NCBI RefSeq assembly: GCF_937936435.1
Contig: NZ_CALDDG010000055.1
Location: forward strand, 1 to 7,430
Origin: an uncultured Sulfuricurvum sp.
Lineage (GTDB): Bacteria; Campylobacterota; Campylobacteria; Campylobacterales; Sulfurimonadaceae
Length of the DNA: 7,430 nt
Direction of reading: 5' to 3'
Part shown: piece after piece, positions 7,001 through 7,430 of the stretch
Layout: each line of letters starts with the position of its first letter
How positions within the stretch are numbered: the stretch's first letter is position 1
Notes under the pieces: generated by a model
Databases searched by the model: none
What the model saw: only the letters and a program-made list of their open reading frames with translations
What the model was told of the DNA's origin: nothing
Program-made: the position numbers and the translations under genes

Positions 7001-7079
7001 GGATGTTTATACGTATAGTAGCAGTTCGGGAGATCCGACTGTTGTCTTGAAAATTGAAACTGATGTAACACATTCGTAG
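3771..7079 (+). CDS. Compact RTX adhesin with LapA-type retention module (T1SS substrate, LapG-cleavable)
   Basis: Surface adhesin of 1102 residues, the probable cargo of the upstream exporter. It has no Sec signal and no cysteine, as usual for T1SS substrates. Order of parts: LapA-like retention module (about 1-100); Ala/Thr/Asp-rich linker with a TAAG site (124-127); low-complexity linker; four cadherin/VCBS-like repeats (about 177-648), the first three ending in GTND (274, 416, 535) and the last in a degenerate VSDMP; a jelly-roll-like beta domain (about 655-816); an Ig-like adhesin module (about 817-922); five RTX nonapeptides (927-971); and a T1SS C-terminal domain (about 972-1102) with the typical SLQDVIDMTD and NTLTIKGDGGDSVNI. 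DxD motifs at repeat starts suggest calcium-stiffened modules. LapA-type adhesins often exceed 3000 residues, so this is a miniature member. The gene has its own likely promoter and ends in tandem stops (TAG TAA), 21 nt before lapG. Its ligand is unknown. Confidence 0.93.
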   Translation: MAKVIGYVKSLEHGTFFLKDAKGKIHQLKVGEAIHEGELVYGAHGNSNDAKIIVDVTLQGAGDLVIAGNGALHFDMSLLNGVFSHHDAVVYVNSIKDALAAMPSKESLSAHHQDNGDTTNAGETAAGNEVTDTERTGDMFDNRTAGVGDVTTALSSTTTGTESGALSDNTALPVILNHAPIAQTVEDTLYEDTIATGKVIATDIDVGDTENLVYALNNPAPTGLTFDNNGNYVFDASSYDSLVAGEEFVLTIPYTATDLGGLSSSANLIITIIGTNDQPIVQNVQVGEVLVESHDGTDIVGADDTQEDVLTIFSGNLATGTDVDSGETLTYEMVENSINVASSAIDTGTITDMSVVIDPITGDYEVVGNFNALAAGETATITFQYVANDSRGFDGTDGINESSVSEPATVTLTITGTNDQPIVNDIFVSQNEAANGLNKFDGVFTVSDEDVNDTHTYEIDVNSVESNNTKVSDLNVTLNDSKTGSYTVSGDFSALAEGETATVTFQYRANDGTTPGINDESNYSEYKTVTLTVTGTNDAPETDSTSGIGIEDTTTPIVVALSGSDVDGTVVGFKITELPANGTLYVDAAMTTPVTIGMILNGTSTSVYFMPNANYSGTTEFKYAAIDNDNAMDPTPATAIITVTPVSDMPTLSLIGKEYSVSTDFDEVNVGSYGNVNASVLGHGEWHTDNGNGKVEIGSAITYGVLSDSTQIIELEQMVGDASNLYTTMAVKEGEVYTLNLDYANRNWKGGDNSTVNVYWNGNVVGVIDPSSFSMTHYSITFTSDITGIGKLELRSNDTDSIGVLLDNVQLSLVSNTGYAGQLTNLPQIAAGLTDSSEVLSLSISGIPAGYILTDGIHTALSMNTTTGIAVTDWALDSLALIAPTGTDSTLLSLTVTAKSTESDGSFTTQSATTEVNILSDSATTIHGTNGDDTLSGSSGSDILIGLDGDDTLDGGAGSDALVDANGNDTFVFDAADTLINGGIGIDTLVLAQDANIDFTALNTSNNPVHNMEVIDLGEGAALGGNHTLTNLSLQDVIDMTDTNNTLTIKGDGGDSVNIPTTTGTDYTMTQSSESGLDVYTYSSSSGDPTVVLKIETDVTHS
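4140..4151 (+). other. Predicted LapG cleavage site TAAG (residues 124-127)
   Basis: T124-A125-A126-G127 lies in a flexible, Asp/Thr-rich stretch just after the retention module. Known LapG substrates are cut between the two alanines of a [T/P]AAG motif at about residue 108 of LapA. The other AAG triplets in the protein, in ALAAGETA and QIAAGLTD, lie within predicted folded modules and lack the T/P. A LapG-type protease is encoded directly downstream. Confidence 0.75.
4590..4612 (+). repeat. 23-bp exact direct repeat, copy 1
   Basis: Encodes GTNDQPIV at the end of the first adhesin repeat. It is identical to 5016-5038. The offset of 426 bp (142 codons) keeps the frame, so recombination would remove or add one module cleanly. 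Confidence 0.85.
5016..5038 (+). repeat. 23-bp exact direct repeat, copy 2
   Basis: Second copy of the GTNDQPIV-encoding stretch found at 4590-4612. The third equivalent position (from 5373) has diverged at the DNA level. Confidence 0.85.
5733..6218 (+). other. Jelly-roll-like (DUF642/CBM-like) domain in the adhesin (residues about 655-816)
   Basis: Single non-repeated module with the pattern seen in sugar-binding-like beta sandwiches of large secreted proteins: HGEWHTDNGNGKVEIG, then a long beta-rich stretch with GEVYTLNLDYANR, STVNVYWNGNVVG, HYSITFTS, and closing GVLLDNVQLSL. It contains three Trp residues and several Asp/Asn, compatible with a ligand-binding face. Being near the distal end of the stalk, it is the best candidate for the ligand-binding part. 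The fold is inferred from pattern only. Confidence 0.5.
6549..6683 (+). repeat. Five tandem RTX calcium-binding nonapeptides (residues 927-971)
   Basis: In-register nonapeptides HGTNGDDTL, SGSSGSDIL, IGLDGDDTL, DGGAGSDAL and VDANGNDTF follow the GGxGxDxUx pattern. They would form a calcium-dependent beta roll that folds outside the cell after C-terminus-first export. The first and last are degenerate at the GG positions. Confidence 0.93.
6684..7076 (+). other. T1SS C-terminal secretion domain of the adhesin (residues about 972-1102)
   Basis: After the RTX block come NGGIGIDTLVL, MEVIDLGEGA, SLQDVIDMTD and NTLTIKGDGGDSVNI, an arrangement shared by the C-termini of many LapA-like adhesins. It carries the uncleaved secretion signal read by the exporter. 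Confidence 0.8.
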
Positions 7080-7101
7080 TAATTACGTTAGAATAAAAGG
7101 A
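7065..7101 (+). promoter_or_regulatory. Possible promoter of lapG, predicting a leaderless or near-leaderless mRNA
   Basis: TAGAAT at 7089-7094 sits in TACGTTAGAATAA, nearly the same as TACGCTAAAATTA before the adhesin gene. A 4-of-6 -35 match (GTAACA, 7065-7070) lies 18 bp upstream. The expected start is at or next to the A of the lapG ATG. No Shine-Dalgarno site with normal spacing is present (AAAAGG abuts the ATG). The signal is suggestive only; co-transcription with the adhesin is equally possible. Confidence 0.3.
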
Positions 7102-7430
7102 TGAAAAAAACTTTCGCCCTTTTCTTCATTACGGCGGCATTAGCCGCGATGCTCATTGGCTCTCCCGAATTTTCTATTGCTCAATCGTTTTTAGATAAAA
7201 TTGAACGCGAATACGGTACTTTTGCTAAACGGCGAGCATTGGCATTGGTACAAATGATGAATGATGCCAGAGATCTTGACGATATGGGAAAAATGGAAAA
7301 GGTCAACGATTTTTTCAATCAGACCCCGTATGCGTCGGACAAGACAACATGGGGCGTCAGTGATTATTGGGCGACACGGTTGAAGTTTATCGGAAAAGAT
7401 AAAGCCGATTGCGAAGATTATGTTATTGCC
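7101..7430 (+). CDS. lapG: LapG-type transglutaminase-like cysteine peptidase, 3' partial
   Basis: Periplasmic protease expected to clip the adhesin at TAAG and release it from the surface. The first 110 codons are present and the window ends in frame. Residues 1-27 form a plausible Sec signal: KK, a hydrophobic core, and a small-residue end around SIA. The mature part has the family pattern: LDKIEREYG, KRRALAL, KVNDFFN with YASD, WGVSDYWATRLKFIGKDKADCEDYVIA. C104 in DCED is the catalytic Cys, and the flanking D103 and E105 match the calcium-binding acidic residues described for LapG. The catalytic His and Asp would lie beyond the edge. The ATG at 7101 is the only start that keeps the signal peptide; the in-frame stop TAG at 7089 excludes an earlier one. 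It lies 21 nt after the adhesin stop. In known systems LapG is restrained by the c-di-GMP receptor LapD, often encoded next to it. Confidence 0.92.
   Translation, partial: MKKTFALFFITAALAAMLIGSPEFSIAQSFLDKIEREYGTFAKRRALALVQMMNDARDLDDMGKMEKVNDFFNQTPYASDKTTWGVSDYWATRLKFIGKDKADCEDYVIA

Noticed and set aside
7077..7086. TAGTAAT before lapG also occurs at 3704-3710 before the adhesin gene; possible shared regulator site. It contains the palindrome GTAATTAC.
   Set aside because: It includes the adhesin's tandem stop codons, its distance to the -10 element differs from the first site, and the other AGTA elements are absent.

Overview
The window is one end of a compact Lap-type adhesin locus: a type I secretion system (T1SS), its surface adhesin, and the periplasmic protease that would release that adhesin. 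All genes lie on the + strand and are tightly packed. The moderately AT-rich base composition, the extended -10-like motifs and the style of the secretion proteins suggest a Campylobacterota (Epsilonproteobacteria) member of the Sulfuricurvum/Sulfurimonas kind. That placement is inference; no taxonomic marker gene is present.

Layout: (1) 1-1731, a LapB-type ABC exporter whose frame is open at the left edge, so its N-terminal C39-like domain probably lies outside. (2) 1728-3065, a LapC/HlyD-type membrane fusion protein with a GTG start that overlaps the exporter by 4 bp. (3) 3066-3656, a LuxR/NarL-type regulator with a degenerate receiver domain, starting directly after the previous stop codon. 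(4) 3657-3770, the only real intergenic gap, which carries a T-tract, three AGTA elements at exact 8-bp spacing (two of them forming a GTAC-N4-GTAC palindrome) and a probable -10 element. (5) 3771-7079, a cysteine-free 1102-residue RTX adhesin: N-terminal retention module, TAAG protease site, four cadherin/VCBS-like repeats, a jelly-roll-like domain, five RTX nonapeptides and a T1SS C-terminal domain. (6) 7101-7430, the first 110 codons of a LapG-type transglutaminase-like cysteine peptidase, cut by the right edge just after its catalytic cysteine.

Working model: exporter and fusion protein (with an outer-membrane TolC/LapE partner not seen here) export the adhesin C-terminus first. The retention module would plug the outer-membrane pore and hold the adhesin at the surface. 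LapG would cut at TAAG to release it, presumably under control of a LapD-like c-di-GMP receptor not seen here. The general logic is that of the known Lap system. The less usual elements are the small adhesin, the embedded atypical LuxR regulator next to a repeat-bearing promoter, the Gln at the ABC H-loop position, and a possible leaderless promoter for lapG.
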